Numbered from the stretch's first letter, positions 8,560 to 18,237 are shown. The stretch: DNA of 64,000 bases from Candidatus Butyricimonas faecavium (GCA_944321125.1 CALUKD010000004.1:185766-249765), one strand, 5' to 3'. Notes: generated by a model not told the origin, from the letters alone. Numbers and translations are program-made.

Positions 8560-8570
8560 CTTTTAACTTT
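8535..8570 (+). repeat. AT-rich intergenic repeat (AACTTTTAG class) across the bioB end
   Basis: Tandem units CAACTTTTAG-TTTTTAACTTTTAACTTT run from the last five bioB codons into the gap before bioA. Same unit class as at 2641, 7132, 22757 and 28131. Confidence 0.7.
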
Positions 8571-8575
8571 ATAAA

Positions 8576-9859
8576 GTGAACACGGCAGAATTATTGAAAT
8601 TTGACAGGGAGCATTTGTGGCATCCCTACACGTCAACGGTTAACCCTCTTCCGGTTTACCCGGTAAAGAAGGCGGAAGGTGTATATATAGAACTGGAAGA
8701 CGGAACACGTCTGATTGACGGAATGTCTTCATGGTGGTGTGTGGTTCATGGCTATAATCATCCAGCGATTAACGCCGCTATTGAAAGTCAATTAAAGAAT
8801 ATGTCACACGTAATGTTCGGCGGATTGACACATCGTCCTGCGGTGGAATTGGCAGAAAAGTTGGTGGACTTGGCTCCCAATGGGATTGATAAAGTGTTTT
8901 ATTGTGATTCCGGGTCAGTTGCCGTGGAGGTGGCGATGAAGATGGCTCTGCAATATTGGTACGCTGCCGGGAGAGATGATAAACGCCATTTCCTGACGAT
9001 CACGAAGGGATATCATGGGGACACGTGGAACGCCATGTCCGTGTGTGACCCTGTGACGGGAATGCATAATATATTTCGGGGATCGTTACCCATGCAGTAT
9101 TTTATCCACCGACCGGAAGCCCGCTACGGTGAACCTTGCCTGCCGGAGCATATTGAGGAATTGAAGCAAAGTCTGCGAAATAACCATAATCGCCTTGCCG
9201 CTGTGATACTGGAACCTATTGTGCAGGGTGCTGGGGGAATGTGGTTTTACTCGGCGGATTATTTACGGCAGGTGCGGGAGTTATGTAACGGTTACGACGT
9301 GTTGCTGATCTGTGACGAGATTGCCACGGGGTTTGGACGTACGGGAAAGATGTGGGGTGTAGATCATGCGGGGATAGTACCGGACATCATGTGTGTTGGG
9401 AAAGCGATCACAGGCGGGTACATGAGCTTTGCCGCTACAATGGCGACGGAAAAGGTTGCCACCCAGATCTGTACGAAAGATCCCGGTGTGTTCATGCATG
9501 GGCCGACATTTATGGGTAATCCGTTGGCTTGTGCTGCGGCAAACACCTCGTTGGATTTGATCAAGAGTTATGATTTGACAGCCATGATTGGACGGATTCA
9601 AGAACAGTTGGAAAGAGAGCTTGCTCCGGCCCGGGAATTCCCAAATGTGGAAGATGTACGGGTGTTGGGTGCTATCGGTGTGGTGGAGATGAAAGAACCT
9701 GTGAACATGGGATTAATTCAAGCCGCTTTCGTCAAAGAGGGCGTGTGGGTGCGTCCGTTTGGTAAGTTGGTATACATCATGCCACCTTTCATCATCCGTG
9801 ACTGGGAACTACAAAGGCTGACATCTGCCTTATTACACGTGATCTCGTACTTGAAGTGA
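8576..9859 (+). CDS. bioA: Adenosylmethionine-8-amino-7-oxononanoate aminotransferase
   Basis: PLP enzyme that converts 8-amino-7-oxononanoate (KAPA) to 7,8-diaminopelargonate (DAPA) with S-adenosylmethionine as amino donor. The 427 residues show the class III aminotransferase pattern: WHPYTS near the N-terminus, [13 protein letters not shown] (51-63), [15 protein letters not shown] with Asp247, and the PLP lysine in [10 protein letters not shown] (Lys276). The start is GTG 8576, 16 bp after bioB; no upstream in-frame ATG fits the family N-terminus. Co-transcription with bioB is inferred from orientation and spacing. Confidence 0.95.
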   Translation: MNTAELLKFDREHLWHPYTSTVNPLPVYPVKKAEGVYIELEDGTRLIDGMSSWWCVVHGYNHPAINAAIESQLKNMSHVMFGGLTHRPAVELAEKLVDLAPNGIDKVFYCDSGSVAVEVAMKMALQYWYAAGRDDKRHFLTITKGYHGDTWNAMSVCDPVTGMHNIFRGSLPMQYFIHRPEARYGEPCLPEHIEELKQSLRNNHNRLAAVILEPIVQGAGGMWFYSADYLRQVRELCNGYDVLLICDEIATGFGRTGKMWGVDHAGIVPDIMCVGKAITGGYMSFAATMATEKVATQICTKDPGVFMHGPTFMGNPLACAAANTSLDLIKSYDLTAMIGRIQEQLERELAPAREFPNVEDVRVLGAIGVVEMKEPVNMGLIQAAFVKEGVWVRPFGKLVYIMPPFIIRDWELQRLTSALLHVISYLK

Positions 9860-9865
9860 TTGAAA

Positions 9866-9906
9866 ATGAAAAATAAAAGTTTGAAATTTAGAGTTTAAAG
9901 TTGAGA
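9866..9906 (+). repeat. AT-rich intergenic repeat (AATTTAGA class) between bioA and bioF
   Basis: Degenerate A/T-rich units (AAATTTAGAGTTTAAAG) of the same style as the repeats at 12642, 18238 and 58527. Confidence 0.45.
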
Positions 9907-9935
9907 GATGAAAGAACTTGCAACTTATTAACCTG

Positions 9936-9955
9936 TAACTTTGCCGAAGGCAAAA
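9936..9955 (+). promoter_or_regulatory. Candidate -7 box overlapping a small hairpin upstream of bioF
   Basis: TAACTTTG (9936-9943) matches TAnnTTTG; the -33 part is weak. The next bases form TTTGCC-GAA-GGCAAA (9941-9955), a perfect 6-bp hairpin ending five bases before the bioF ATG. It could serve as an internal promoter or affect ribosome access. Confidence 0.35.
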
Positions 9956-9959
9956 CATC

Positions 9960-11117
9960 ATGAATAAGGAACGATATATTAATAAACTAAACAAGATAAA
10001 GGAATCGGGGAATTACCGGGTGTTGCGAGACGTGCAGCATAACGGTTTTCTGATACATTATAATGAGCGGGAGATGCTGAATCTTTCGTCGAATGATTAT
10101 TTGGGGTTAGCATCGAATCCTGTGTTGTACGAGGATTTCCGCAAGGAGACGGACGTGAAATTGCTGTCGTATAGTGCCGTGTCATCCCGTTTGTTATCGG
10201 GGAATCACGAGTACTATAACTTGTTGGAAAATGATTTGAGTGACTTATACGGGAAAGAGGCAGCCTTGGTGTTGAATTCCGGTTACCATGCGAATATTGG
10301 GATATTACCTGCATTGACGGGAAAACGGGACTTGATCGTAGCGGATAAGCTGGTGCACGCCAGTATTATCGACGGCTTGCGGTTGAGTGAGGCCGAGATG
10401 TTACGTTATCGTCACTTGGATTATGGGCATTTGCGGGAAATCCTGTTTAATCACCGGGATGAATACGAGAACGTGTTTATCGTGACGGAATCCATATTCA
10501 GTATGGATGGCGACGTGGCGGACTTGCAGGAGTTGTGCGATTTGAAGAGAGAGTACGACACATTCCTGTACGTGGACGAGGCACACGCTGTCGGAGTTCG
10601 TGGTACGAACGGGTTGGGATGTTGTGAGGAACAGGGATGCATTGACGATATTGACTTTATCGTGGGTACATTCGGGAAAGCTTTTGCATCCTACGGGGCT
10701 TTCGTGGTCTGTAACGAGATGTTCCGGGATTTTCTGGTGAACACGCAGCGTAGCTTAATCTTCACCACGGCGTTGCCTCCGGTGAACGTGGCATGGACTC
10801 GTTTTATCCTTAACCGGATGCCGGATTTTTACTCTTACCGCATGAAACTGTCGGGTATCGCCGAGCGACTACGTTCGACGCTAGCAAACCGAGGATTTGA
10901 GATACGGGGTGATTCCCATATCGTGCCATTCTTGTGCGGAAGTAACGAAAATAGTGTTTATATGTCTGAATTATTCCAAGATAACGGCTTTTTCGTGTTG
11001 CCCGTGAGATACCCGACCGTACCGAAAAACGAGGCTCGCATCCGCTTTTCGCTGAATGCGGCGATACCGGAGGAGGATTACGATTGTTTGATGGAGTTTA
11101 TAGAAGTTAGTCTTTAA
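9960..11117 (+). CDS. bioF: 8-amino-7-oxononanoate synthase
   Basis: PLP-dependent alpha-oxoamine synthase that joins pimeloyl-ACP and alanine to give 8-amino-7-oxononanoate. The 385-residue length is standard. Visible motifs are NLSSNDYLGLASNP (41-54), the glycine-rich SRLLSGNHEYYNLLE (76-90), VDEAHAVGVRG (205-214) and the PLP lysine in TFGKAFASYGAF (Lys240). It lies 100 bp after bioA in the same direction, with an internal hairpin and possible promoter in the gap. It shares the fold with glycine C-acetyltransferase (Kbl), but the biotin context supports bioF. Confidence 0.95.
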   Translation: MNKERYINKLNKIKESGNYRVLRDVQHNGFLIHYNEREMLNLSSNDYLGLASNPVLYEDFRKETDVKLLSYSAVSSRLLSGNHEYYNLLENDLSDLYGKEAALVLNSGYHANIGILPALTGKRDLIVADKLVHASIIDGLRLSEAEMLRYRHLDYGHLREILFNHRDEYENVFIVTESIFSMDGDVADLQELCDLKREYDTFLYVDEAHAVGVRGTNGLGCCEEQGCIDDIDFIVGTFGKAFASYGAFVVCNEMFRDFLVNTQRSLIFTTALPPVNVAWTRFILNRMPDFYSYRMKLSGIAERLRSTLANRGFEIRGDSHIVPFLCGSNENSVYMSELFQDNGFFVLPVRYPTVPKNEARIRFSLNAAIPEEDYDCLMEFIEVSL

Positions 11118-11209
11118 TAATTTTAGATTTTATGGCTTTAGACGTTAAATTCCAGTTGCGCAAACTGAATCCTCAATTTGAAATTTGTAACTAGCCAAAG
11201 GTGGTTTCT

Positions 11210-11854
11210 ATGAAAAGAAAGTGGATTAGTAAAGAGGAAGGTCAGGTGCTCACGTTATTCTTTTGTGGTTGGGGGATGGATGAGCGTACTGTGCAACATA
11301 TGAGGGGGCAGGGAGATTTGCTTTTGTTCTGCGATTACCGGGATATTTCTGAAGAGGAAGCACCGGAGGTCGATGGGTACGAAAGTGTGCGTGTTGTGGC
11401 TTGGTCGATGGGTGTATGGGCGGCATCGGTATTGTTGAGTCGTTGGAATATTCCGGTCTCCTACCGGGTTGCTATCAACGGAACCGAACGTCCGGTAGAT
11501 GAGCATTACGGGATTCATCCTAAGATATATTTGCTGACGGAGCAAGGTATGACCGAGCAAGGAAGAGACAAATTCTTTGCCCGTATGCTTTCGGGGAAGG
11601 AGGAGATGGAACGTTTCGAGGGAAACAAACCTTGCAGGGATATAGATGAACAACGGGACGAGTTGCGGCTTATCCGGGAGCAGTCGGCACGGGAAATGTC
11701 CGAAATGCATTGGGATCGGGTTTATGTTTCCAAGGGAGATGTTATCTTTCCGGTGGAAAACCAATGGAATTGGTGGAGGAATCGTGTTGAAATTATTACC
11801 CTATCGGGGGGGCATTATCCGTTTTATGCGCTAGATAATTGGGAAAAGATATGA
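11210..11854 (+). CDS. bioG: BioG-type pimeloyl-ACP methyl ester esterase (DUF452)
   Basis: Alpha/beta-hydrolase that removes the methyl ester from pimeloyl-ACP methyl ester, ending the BioC-dependent pimelate pathway; it replaces BioH. The 214 residues contain the DUF452 N-terminus FFCGWGMDE (17-25), the nucleophile elbow AWSMGVWAA (Ser66) and a C-terminal SGGHYPF with the likely catalytic His. ATG 11210 is preferred over GTG 11201 because AAAGGTGG (11196-11203) is well placed as ribosome binding site. The stop overlaps the bioC start (ATGA), so the two proteins are probably made together, in line with their consecutive roles. Confidence 0.9.
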   Translation: MKRKWISKEEGQVLTLFFCGWGMDERTVQHMRGQGDLLLFCDYRDISEEEAPEVDGYESVRVVAWSMGVWAASVLLSRWNIPVSYRVAINGTERPVDEHYGIHPKIYLLTEQGMTEQGRDKFFARMLSGKEEMERFEGNKPCRDIDEQRDELRLIREQSAREMSEMHWDRVYVSKGDVIFPVENQWNWWRNRVEIITLSGGHYPFYALDNWEKI

Positions 11855-12609
11855 AAATAAATAAAGAAGAGGTAGAACAACGTTTCAGGCGGAGTCGAGT
11901 CAGTTATAACGACAATGCCCGGGTGCAGAAAATGGTAGTTAACCGGATGGTTCCCATGATTTTGTCATCCGTGAAACATGTGCCGGAAAAGATATTGGAG
12001 ATTGGTTGCGGTACTGGTTTGTTGACTTCACAACTGCAACGAACTTTTTCGAGTGACGGGTTGTACTTGAACGATCTAGTGGAAGAGTTGTGTTATCATG
12101 CGGCAACTATTAACCGTGTGTCGCTGACACATTGTTTCCCGGGGGATGTGGAGAAGTTATTTCTACCCCTTAGTTTTGATCTGATTGTCTCGGCATCCAC
12201 TTTTCAGTGGTTTACGACTCCGGAAGAGACGTTTAAGAAACTATCTAAGCGATTGGAACAAAATGGAGTGCTGGTGTTTAGTACCTTTGGGAAGTTTAAC
12301 TTACGGGAGATACGATTGACCACGGGTGGAGGACTTGACTACCGGAGTAAGGAAGAACTGGAAAAGATGCTGAAACCTTACTTTAAAATTGAATTAATAG
12401 AAGAAGAGTTTCATATGCTTGAATTTGATAGCCCGTTAGCAGTGCTCCAACATCTGAAGAAGACAGGGGTGAATGTTTCGGGTGATCCGACAGTCTGGAC
12501 GAAAGGACGGGTGGATGGCTTTATTAAGGACTATAATGCCCGCTTTGCCCTTGAAGGGAAGGTCGCTTTAACCTACCATCCGCTTTATTTTGTATGTAGG
12601 AAGAAATGA
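11851..12609 (+). CDS. bioC: Malonyl-ACP O-methyltransferase
   Basis: SAM-dependent methyltransferase that methylates malonyl-ACP so that fatty-acid synthesis can build pimeloyl-ACP. The 252-residue protein has the N-terminal RFRRSRVSYNDNARVQ segment typical of BioC, SAM motif I ILEIGCGTGLLT, LNDLVEE, and FDLIVSASTFQWF. The start is ATG 11851, overlapping the bioG stop by four bases; the TTG 12 bases upstream is not needed. BioG-BioC pairs like this are common in Bacteroidetes. Confidence 0.92.
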   Translation: MKINKEEVEQRFRRSRVSYNDNARVQKMVVNRMVPMILSSVKHVPEKILEIGCGTGLLTSQLQRTFSSDGLYLNDLVEELCYHAATINRVSLTHCFPGDVEKLFLPLSFDLIVSASTFQWFTTPEETFKKLSKRLEQNGVLVFSTFGKFNLREIRLTTGGGLDYRSKEELEKMLKPYFKIELIEEEFHMLEFDSPLAVLQHLKKTGVNVSGDPTVWTKGRVDGFIKDYNARFALEGKVALTYHPLYFVCRKK

Positions 12610-12641
12610 GGGGGGGCATAAGGTCCATAAGATTCATAAAG

Positions 12642-12706
12642 TTGAAAATAGGAAATTTAGAAACGTAGGTTTTGTTTGGTTGGAATTTAAAATCTAAAAT
12701 CAATAA
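12642..12706 (+). repeat. AT-rich intergenic repeat (AATCTAAAATC class) before bioD
   Basis: Units GGAATTTAAAATCTAAAATC and related words fill the gap and end at the bioD start codon. Confidence 0.5.
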
Positions 12707-12707
12707 G

Positions 12708-13388
12708 GTGGTATATTTTATAAGCGGAATAGATACGGATGCTGGGAAGTCGGTGGTAACCGGGTTGCTGGCTCGCTCTTTGAGAAAGAGGGGGGTAAAC
12801 GTGATTACCCAGAAATTTATACAGACTGGATGGGTCGGAATATCGGAGGATATTCTGAAGCATCGGGAGATTATGGGGATTGAGTTGCAGCCCGTGGATA
12901 AGGATGGGACGACATGTCCTTACGTGATGACATATCCTGCATCGCCTCATCTGGCAGCGGAGATTGACAAGGTGACGCTGAATATGGAACGAATTACAGC
13001 TTCAACCCGTAAGTTGGATGCTTTGTATGACATGGTGTTGTTGGAGGGAGCCGGGGGACTATACGTGCCTGTTACCCGGGATTACTTCACGATTGACTAT
13101 ATTCAAGAGCATGGGTATCCCTTGATTCTTGTGGCTTCTTCTAAGTTAGGGAGTATTAATCACACGCTGATGAGTCTGGAACTCTGCCGGATGCGGGGAA
13201 TCGAGGTGGCTTGCCTTGTGTATAACCGTTTCCCGAACGACAGCGAGTGGATCACGAATGATTCGATTACGATATTCAAACATTATCTAGAACAATATTT
13301 TCCGTCAACGGCGTTAATCGAGGTACCCGTGGTGCATGGAAACGATTACCCGGACGTGGATGTCAGAGCGTTGGAGGCTAGGAGATGA
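12708..13388 (+). CDS. bioD: ATP-dependent dethiobiotin synthetase
   Basis: Closes the ureido ring: DAPA + CO2 + ATP gives dethiobiotin. The 226-residue P-loop protein has Walker A GIDTDAGKSVV (residues 7-17) where most homologues have GTDTxVGKT, then EGAGGLYVPVT, the signature region that binds substrate. The start is GTG 12708; a longer frame from TTG 12672 would be encoded by intergenic repeat sequence (FGWNLKSKINK) and is rejected. The stop overlaps the ATG of the following U32 gene by four bases. Confidence 0.92.
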   Translation: MVYFISGIDTDAGKSVVTGLLARSLRKRGVNVITQKFIQTGWVGISEDILKHREIMGIELQPVDKDGTTCPYVMTYPASPHLAAEIDKVTLNMERITASTRKLDALYDMVLLEGAGGLYVPVTRDYFTIDYIQEHGYPLILVASSKLGSINHTLMSLELCRMRGIEVACLVYNRFPNDSEWITNDSITIFKHYLEQYFPSTALIEVPVVHGNDYPDVDVRALEARR

Positions 13389-15193
13389 GAAGAGTGGAAC
13401 TACTTTCCCCGGCAAAGAATGGTGACGTGGCGATTGCTGCTATCAATAACGGTGCGGATGCCGTGTATATTGGCGGTCCGGCTTTCGGGGCCCGGAAAGC
13501 GGTGGGAAACAGTCTGGAGGACATCGAGAAGGTTGTACGATATGCACATTGGTTTTATTGCCGGGTGTTTGTCACGTTGAACACGATTCTCTACGATGAA
13601 GAGTTACCGGAGGTAGAACGTTTGATTCATAACCTCTACAAGATTGGTGTGGATGCTATTATCGTACAAGACCCGGCCGTACTGAAACTTAATTTACCTC
13701 CGATAGCACTGCACGCCAGCACGCAGATGCATAATTATAACTTGGAGAGAATCAAATTCTTGGATCGATTAGGATTCCAACGTATCGTGTTGGCGCGGGA
13801 GTTATCGTTAGAGCAGTTGCGAGAGATTCGTCGGGAGGTGAAAGCCGAGTTGGAATACTTTGTCCACGGAGCTTTGTGTGTTAGTTTAAGCGGGCAATGT
13901 TATATGTCTCATTACCTGATGAATCGGTCGGCTAACCGGGGCGAATGTGCTCAAGCCTGCCGGATGCGGTGGCGAGTGGAGGACGATGCGGGAAAGGTGG
14001 TGTTAAAAGATAAATACGTGCTTTCACTGAAAGATTTGAACTTATCGGCTCATTTGTCAGAACTGGTAGAAGCGGGTATTGATTCTTTCAAGATCGAGGG
14101 ACGTTTGAAAGAAGCGGATTACGTAGCAAATGTTACGAATTACTACTCTGGCCGTTTGAATGAAATCGTGTCTCGTTATGAGGATTTGGCGCGTGTGGGG
14201 GCCGGATACGTGAAGGCCGGGTTCGAGGCTGATCCCGAGCGGAGTTTTAATCGAGGGTACACAGATTATTTTTTCGTACAGAGAAAACCGGGTATGGTGA
14301 ACATGGATTCTCCGAAATCGATGGGCAAAAAGGTGGCCATGGTGAAACGGGTGAAGGGAAACCAAATGTGGGTGGAACTGCTGGAACCCGTGCATAACGC
14401 TGATGGATTGTGTTACTTTGACGGTCGGGAATTACAGGGGATAAAGGTGAACACGGCCGAAAAGGATCTACTGACGTGTAACGAGAGACTGAGCGTGAAG
14501 CCGGGAATGTTGTTATACCGGAATTATGACCATGAATTCGTAACACACCTTGTTAAAGGGACTTCCGTGAGAAAAATTAAAGTAAAAATTGATGTGTACA
14601 CGGAGGATGCTCGGTTGGTGTTGGTGGCCACGGATGAAAATGGTGTTTCGGTGACTGTCCGAAGTGACGAGACATTCGAAGTGGCCACGAATCCTGCACA
14701 GGTGGAACGTGTTGTTGGACAACTGCGGAAGAGTGGGGATACGGGGTACGATTGTTATGAGATAGAGTATCACGATGAAACAGTGCTTTTTATACCTTCT
14801 TCTGTGGTGAATGGTTATCGTCGGCAATTACTGGATGCTTTGAGTAGGGAACGGGAGGTGCAACGGGAGAGATGGATGCAGAAACCTTTGAACCGGGACG
14901 TGAAATATACTGGAAGTATTGATTGGCGATTGAACGTGGTAAACCGTCTTGCGGCAGAGTTTTACCGGGAACATGGTGTAGAGACGGTTGAACCAGGGTT
15001 CGAAATCGGAAATAAAATGGGCGGTCGGGAGGTGATGACCACTCGATATTGCCTGTTGTTTGAGTTAGGAATGTGCCGTAAAACAGGGAAGGATAGGGCG
15101 TTGAAATTTCCGTTATATCTTTCTAACAATTTGGGACGGTTCCGGTTAGAATTTGATTGTAACCATTGTTTCATGAAAGTATTATCTATTTAA
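13385..15193 (+). CDS. U32 family peptidase / RlhA-TrhP-like protein
   Basis: A 602-residue cytoplasmic protein of the collagenase-like U32 family. The N-terminus reads ELLSPAKNGDVAIAAINNGA with YIGGPAFGAR, and the family signature with clustered cysteines is at about 158-200 (YFVHGALCVSLSGQC, then GECAQACRMRW). The C-terminal part continues past the core and ends in LEFDCNHCFMKV, a further cysteine pair. Characterised members (RlhA, TrhP) take part in prephenate-dependent hydroxylation of rRNA or tRNA rather than proteolysis. Translational coupling to bioD (ATGA) puts it at the end of the biotin operon; any link to biotin is unexplained. Confidence 0.85.
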   Translation: MRRVELLSPAKNGDVAIAAINNGADAVYIGGPAFGARKAVGNSLEDIEKVVRYAHWFYCRVFVTLNTILYDEELPEVERLIHNLYKIGVDAIIVQDPAVLKLNLPPIALHASTQMHNYNLERIKFLDRLGFQRIVLARELSLEQLREIRREVKAELEYFVHGALCVSLSGQCYMSHYLMNRSANRGECAQACRMRWRVEDDAGKVVLKDKYVLSLKDLNLSAHLSELVEAGIDSFKIEGRLKEADYVANVTNYYSGRLNEIVSRYEDLARVGAGYVKAGFEADPERSFNRGYTDYFFVQRKPGMVNMDSPKSMGKKVAMVKRVKGNQMWVELLEPVHNADGLCYFDGRELQGIKVNTAEKDLLTCNERLSVKPGMLLYRNYDHEFVTHLVKGTSVRKIKVKIDVYTEDARLVLVATDENGVSVTVRSDETFEVATNPAQVERVVGQLRKSGDTGYDCYEIEYHDETVLFIPSSVVNGYRRQLLDALSREREVQRERWMQKPLNRDVKYTGSIDWRLNVVNRLAAEFYREHGVETVEPGFEIGNKMGGREVMTTRYCLLFELGMCRKTGKDRALKFPLYLSNNLGRFRLEFDCNHCFMKVLSI

Positions 15194-15643
15194 TAGGTGA
15201 TCTATTTATAGTGTTTATATACTGCTTTGCTCCGAAATATATTTTGGGCAATTTCAGTATAGATTTTTTCTGGTTGACCTTAAGTTTTTTTAGGGTAAGA
15301 GTCGGTGTTTACCCGTTGTATATTCGATGTACTTAGGGATTAAAGACGTATCAACTTCGAATCATCTTCGGTACAAAGACGTTCACAAACACGTTTGAAA
15401 CGTCTTTGTACCGAAGGTGATCTATGATTATCCAATGATTACCTTAGATATTCATCCTATATTATCCTGAAAAAGTTTACTGTAATACAGAGTGAATTGT
15501 TACAAAGTGGCTTATAAATACTTGAAATAAATATAACATGATAAATAATTAATATTTATTAAATATAGTTTAGAATTGTATATGATATACCTTGTCCTTG
15601 TTTCTTTTTCAAGGCGAAGAGTATGTTTAAACCGGGCTTTTTC
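15194..15643. other. Long AT-rich intergenic region before thrS
   Basis: About 450 bp without a supported gene. It holds the long palindrome at 15361-15421, a short CCTTG/CAAGG inverted repeat near 15595-15615, and otherwise AT-rich sequence. No T-box, riboswitch or small RNA could be recognised. Confidence 0.6.
15361..15421. repeat. 61-nt extended palindrome downstream of the biotin operon
   Basis: Arms 15366-15383 and 15399-15416 are an 18-bp perfect inverted repeat (CTTCGGTACAAAGACGTT), extended by four of the five outer bases. The 15-nt centre itself contains CAAAC-AC-GTTTG, so almost the whole element is self-complementary. No U run follows. Confidence 0.75.
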
Positions 15644-15674
15644 TTTGATATTCCGATGTTTTTTTATAATTTTG
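15644..15674 (+). promoter_or_regulatory. Promoter for thrS-infC-rpmI-rplT
   Basis: TTTG (15644-15647), exactly 19 bp, TAATTTTG (15667-15674): full match to the Bacteroidetes -33/-7 consensus, giving a leader of about 35 nt before thrS. Confidence 0.8.
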
Positions 15675-15716
15675 CAGTTTGTAAATTACAAAGAGTAATA
15701 ACTAAAAGAAAGCAGA

Positions 15717-17669
15717 ATGGTAAAGATTAAATTTCCCGATGGGAATGTAAAAGAGTTCGAGTCCGGGGTTACCGGCATGGACATAGCTAAGTCGATTAGC
15801 CATAAGCTGGCTAAGGAAGTGTTGTCTATATCTGTAAATGGCGTCACGTGGGATTTGACGCGTGGTATAACAACAGATTCTGAGATTAAGCTATACACAT
15901 GGGACGATGAAGAGGGACGCCATGCTTTCTGGCATTCATCTGCACACCTTATGGCAGAAGCTTTGCAGGCTATTTATCCGAATATCAAATTCGGTATCGG
16001 CCCGGCTATTGAAAATGGTTTCTACTATGACGTGGATCCGGGAGAAGGTGTTGCTATCCAAGAGAAAGATTTGGTGGAGATCGAGAAGAAGATGTTGGAA
16101 TTAGCGAGAAAGAATGAGGAGTATTGCAGGATAGACGTTAGTAAGCAAGAAGCGTTGAATCATTTTTTATCGCTTAACGAGACATATAAGGTAGAGTTAA
16201 TCAACGATTTGGAAGACGGAACAATTACGTATTATCGTCAAGGAGATTTCACGGACTTGTGCCGAGGACCACACTTACCTAATACATCCTATATCAAGGC
16301 TATTAAGTTGACTTCTGTTGCCGGGGCATATTGGAGAGGGAACGAACATAACAAGATGTTAACCCGTATATACGGTATCACTTTCCCGAAACAGAAAATG
16401 CTGGACGAATGGTTGGTATTGATGGAGGAGGCAAAACAACGTGATCACCGTAAAATCGGGAAGGAAATGGAGTTGTTTATGTTCTCGCAAGCAGTTGGTT
16501 CGGGGCTTCCTATGTGGTTGCCGAAGGGAGCCATGTTGAGAGACCGTCTGGAGGCTTTTTTACGTAAGGTACAAAAGAAATATGGTTACCAGCAGGTGAT
16601 TACTCCGCATATTGGTAATGTGAACCTGTATAAGACTTCAGGGCATTTCCAGAAGTATGGTAAAGATAGTTTCCAAGTAATCACGACCCCGCAAGAGGGA
16701 GAAGAGTTCATGCTGAAACCGATGAACTGCCCGCATCACTGTGAGATGTATAAGTTCAAACCGCGGTCTTATAAAGATCTACCGATTCGTTTTGCAGAGT
16801 TTGGTACTGTATATCGTTACGAGCAGAGTGGGGAATTGCATGGGTTGACGAGGGTTCGCGGGTTCACGCAGGATGATGCCCATTTGTTTTGTACCCCCGA
16901 TCAACTGAAAGAAGAATTCAAAAAAGTAATCGATATTATTTTTACAATATTCAAAGCACTGAGTTTTGAAAACTTTACAGCACAGGTTTCTTTGAGAGAC
17001 CCGAATAACAAGGAGAAATATATCGGAACTGATGAGAACTGGGAGAAAGCCGAGAGTGCTATTATCGAGGCTGCTGCCGAGAAGGGATTAAAAACAACGG
17101 TAGAGTTGGGAGAGGCCGCTTTCTATGGCCCGAAGCTGGATTTCATGGTGAAAGATGCCATCGGTCGGAAATGGCAGTTAGGAACGATTCAAGTGGATTA
17201 CAACCTGCCGGAACGTTTTGAGCTAGAATACACGGGTGCCGATAATCAAAAACATCGTCCGGTTATGATTCACCGAGCCCCGTTCGGAAGTATGGAGCGT
17301 TTCGTGGCCGTACTGATCGAACATACGGGAGGAAAATTCCCGTTATGGTTGACACCAGATCAGGTTGTCGTACTTCCGATTAGTGAAAAATACAACGATT
17401 ATGCTCAAAAAGTTGTAAATTTCTTAAATAATTCCGACATTCGCACCGTTTTAGACGATCGTAACGAGAAGATAGGTCGTAAGATACGTGATAATGAGTT
17501 GAAAAAGATTCCTTACATGTTGATCGTTGGGGAACAGGAAATGAACGAAAATAAAGTTTCTGTTCGTCGTCAGGGAGAGGGCGATAAAGGATCTATGACA
17601 ACAGAAGAATTTGCTGAAATGATAAATAAAGAGGTAGAAGCTCAGTTGAACTCTATCTATAATGAATAA
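15717..17669 (+). CDS. thrS: Threonyl-tRNA synthetase
   Basis: Class II synthetase charging tRNA-Thr; 650 residues, standard length. The domains run in the expected order: TGS domain (1-61, starting [17 protein letters not shown]), second additional/editing domain with [11 protein letters not shown] (zinc-binding editing site region), catalytic core with [15 protein letters not shown] (zinc-ligand Cys), motif 2 [16 protein letters not shown], motif 3 [12 protein letters not shown], and the anticodon-binding C-terminus ([14 protein letters not shown]). It leads the thrS-infC-rpmI-rplT order conserved across many bacteria. The short leader has no T-box. Confidence 0.98.
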   Translation: MVKIKFPDGNVKEFESGVTGMDIAKSISHKLAKEVLSISVNGVTWDLTRGITTDSEIKLYTWDDEEGRHAFWHSSAHLMAEALQAIYPNIKFGIGPAIENGFYYDVDPGEGVAIQEKDLVEIEKKMLELARKNEEYCRIDVSKQEALNHFLSLNETYKVELINDLEDGTITYYRQGDFTDLCRGPHLPNTSYIKAIKLTSVAGAYWRGNEHNKMLTRIYGITFPKQKMLDEWLVLMEEAKQRDHRKIGKEMELFMFSQAVGSGLPMWLPKGAMLRDRLEAFLRKVQKKYGYQQVITPHIGNVNLYKTSGHFQKYGKDSFQVITTPQEGEEFMLKPMNCPHHCEMYKFKPRSYKDLPIRFAEFGTVYRYEQSGELHGLTRVRGFTQDDAHLFCTPDQLKEEFKKVIDIIFTIFKALSFENFTAQVSLRDPNNKEKYIGTDENWEKAESAIIEAAAEKGLKTTVELGEAAFYGPKLDFMVKDAIGRKWQLGTIQVDYNLPERFELEYTGADNQKHRPVMIHRAPFGSMERFVAVLIEHTGGKFPLWLTPDQVVVLPISEKYNDYAQKVVNFLNNSDIRTVLDDRNEKIGRKIRDNELKKIPYMLIVGEQEMNENKVSVRRQGEGDKGSMTTEEFAEMINKEVEAQLNSIYNE

Positions 17670-17673
17670 TAAT

Positions 17674-17682
17674 AAAAGGAGG
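17674..17682 (+). promoter_or_regulatory. Strong Shine-Dalgarno for infC
   Basis: AAAAGGAGG is the best ribosome binding site I saw in this window, where most genes lack one. Its distance fits a start at 17687-17690 rather than ATG 17702. Confidence 0.7.
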
Positions 17683-17686
17683 ATTA

Positions 17687-18235
17687 ATTATAGCAAGAAC
17701 AATGGAAATTAGGGGCAGAGGTCAAAATGACAAGCCACAGCACAGAGTGAACGAACAAATTCGGGCTGCTTCTGTGAGAGTAGTTGGTGAAAATGTAGAA
17801 GCGGGTGTTTATTCTTTAAAAGAGGCTTTAGCCATGGCTGAAGCTGCCGGAGCTGATCTGGTAGAGATATCCCCCAATGCCGACCCACCTGTATGTAGGA
17901 TCATTGATTACAGCAAGTTCCTGTATCAGTTGAAGAAAAAGCAGAAAGAGATTAAAGCCAAGAGCGTGAAGGTCGTTGTAAAGGAGATCCGTTTCGGGCC
18001 TCAAACAGATGATCATGATTTCAATTTTAAGTTGAAACATGCGATTGGATTCCTACAAGAAGGTGCAAAGGTGAGAGCTTATGTGTTTTTCAAAGGTCGT
18101 TCAATTCTGTTTAAAGATCAGGGGGCTGACTTATTGGAACGCTTTGTCAATGCATTGGAAGATTATGGGAAGCTGGAATCAGCACCTATGCTTGAAGGGA
18201 AGAAAATGATCGTGGTTATTGCTCCTAAGAAATAA
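17687..18235 (+). CDS. infC: Translation initiation factor IF-3, probable AUU (or AUA) start
   Basis: IF-3 binds the 30S subunit and checks start-codon/initiator-tRNA pairing. The body shows the N-domain [14 protein letters not shown], the [16 protein letters not shown] linker entry and the C-domain [14 protein letters not shown], with the end [15 protein letters not shown]. From ATG 17702 the protein has 177 residues, but an exceptionally strong Shine-Dalgarno AAAAGGAGG (17674-17682) lies 19 bp before that ATG, too far. In frame, ATT 17687 and ATA 17690 sit at usable spacing, giving about 182 residues beginning (M)IART. infC starts at AUU in E. coli and at other rare codons elsewhere, which allows autoregulation; the same is inferred here. 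Confidence 0.93.
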   Translation: MIARTMEIRGRGQNDKPQHRVNEQIRAASVRVVGENVEAGVYSLKEALAMAEAAGADLVEISPNADPPVCRIIDYSKFLYQLKKKQKEIKAKSVKVVVKEIRFGPQTDDHDFNFKLKHAIGFLQEGAKVRAYVFFKGRSILFKDQGADLLERFVNALEDYGKLESAPMLEGKKMIVVIAPKK

Positions 18236-18237
18236 TA

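Noticed and set aside
15644..15716. T-box or riboswitch in the thrS leader
   Set aside because: The leader from the mapped promoter is only about 35 nt, too short for a T-box.
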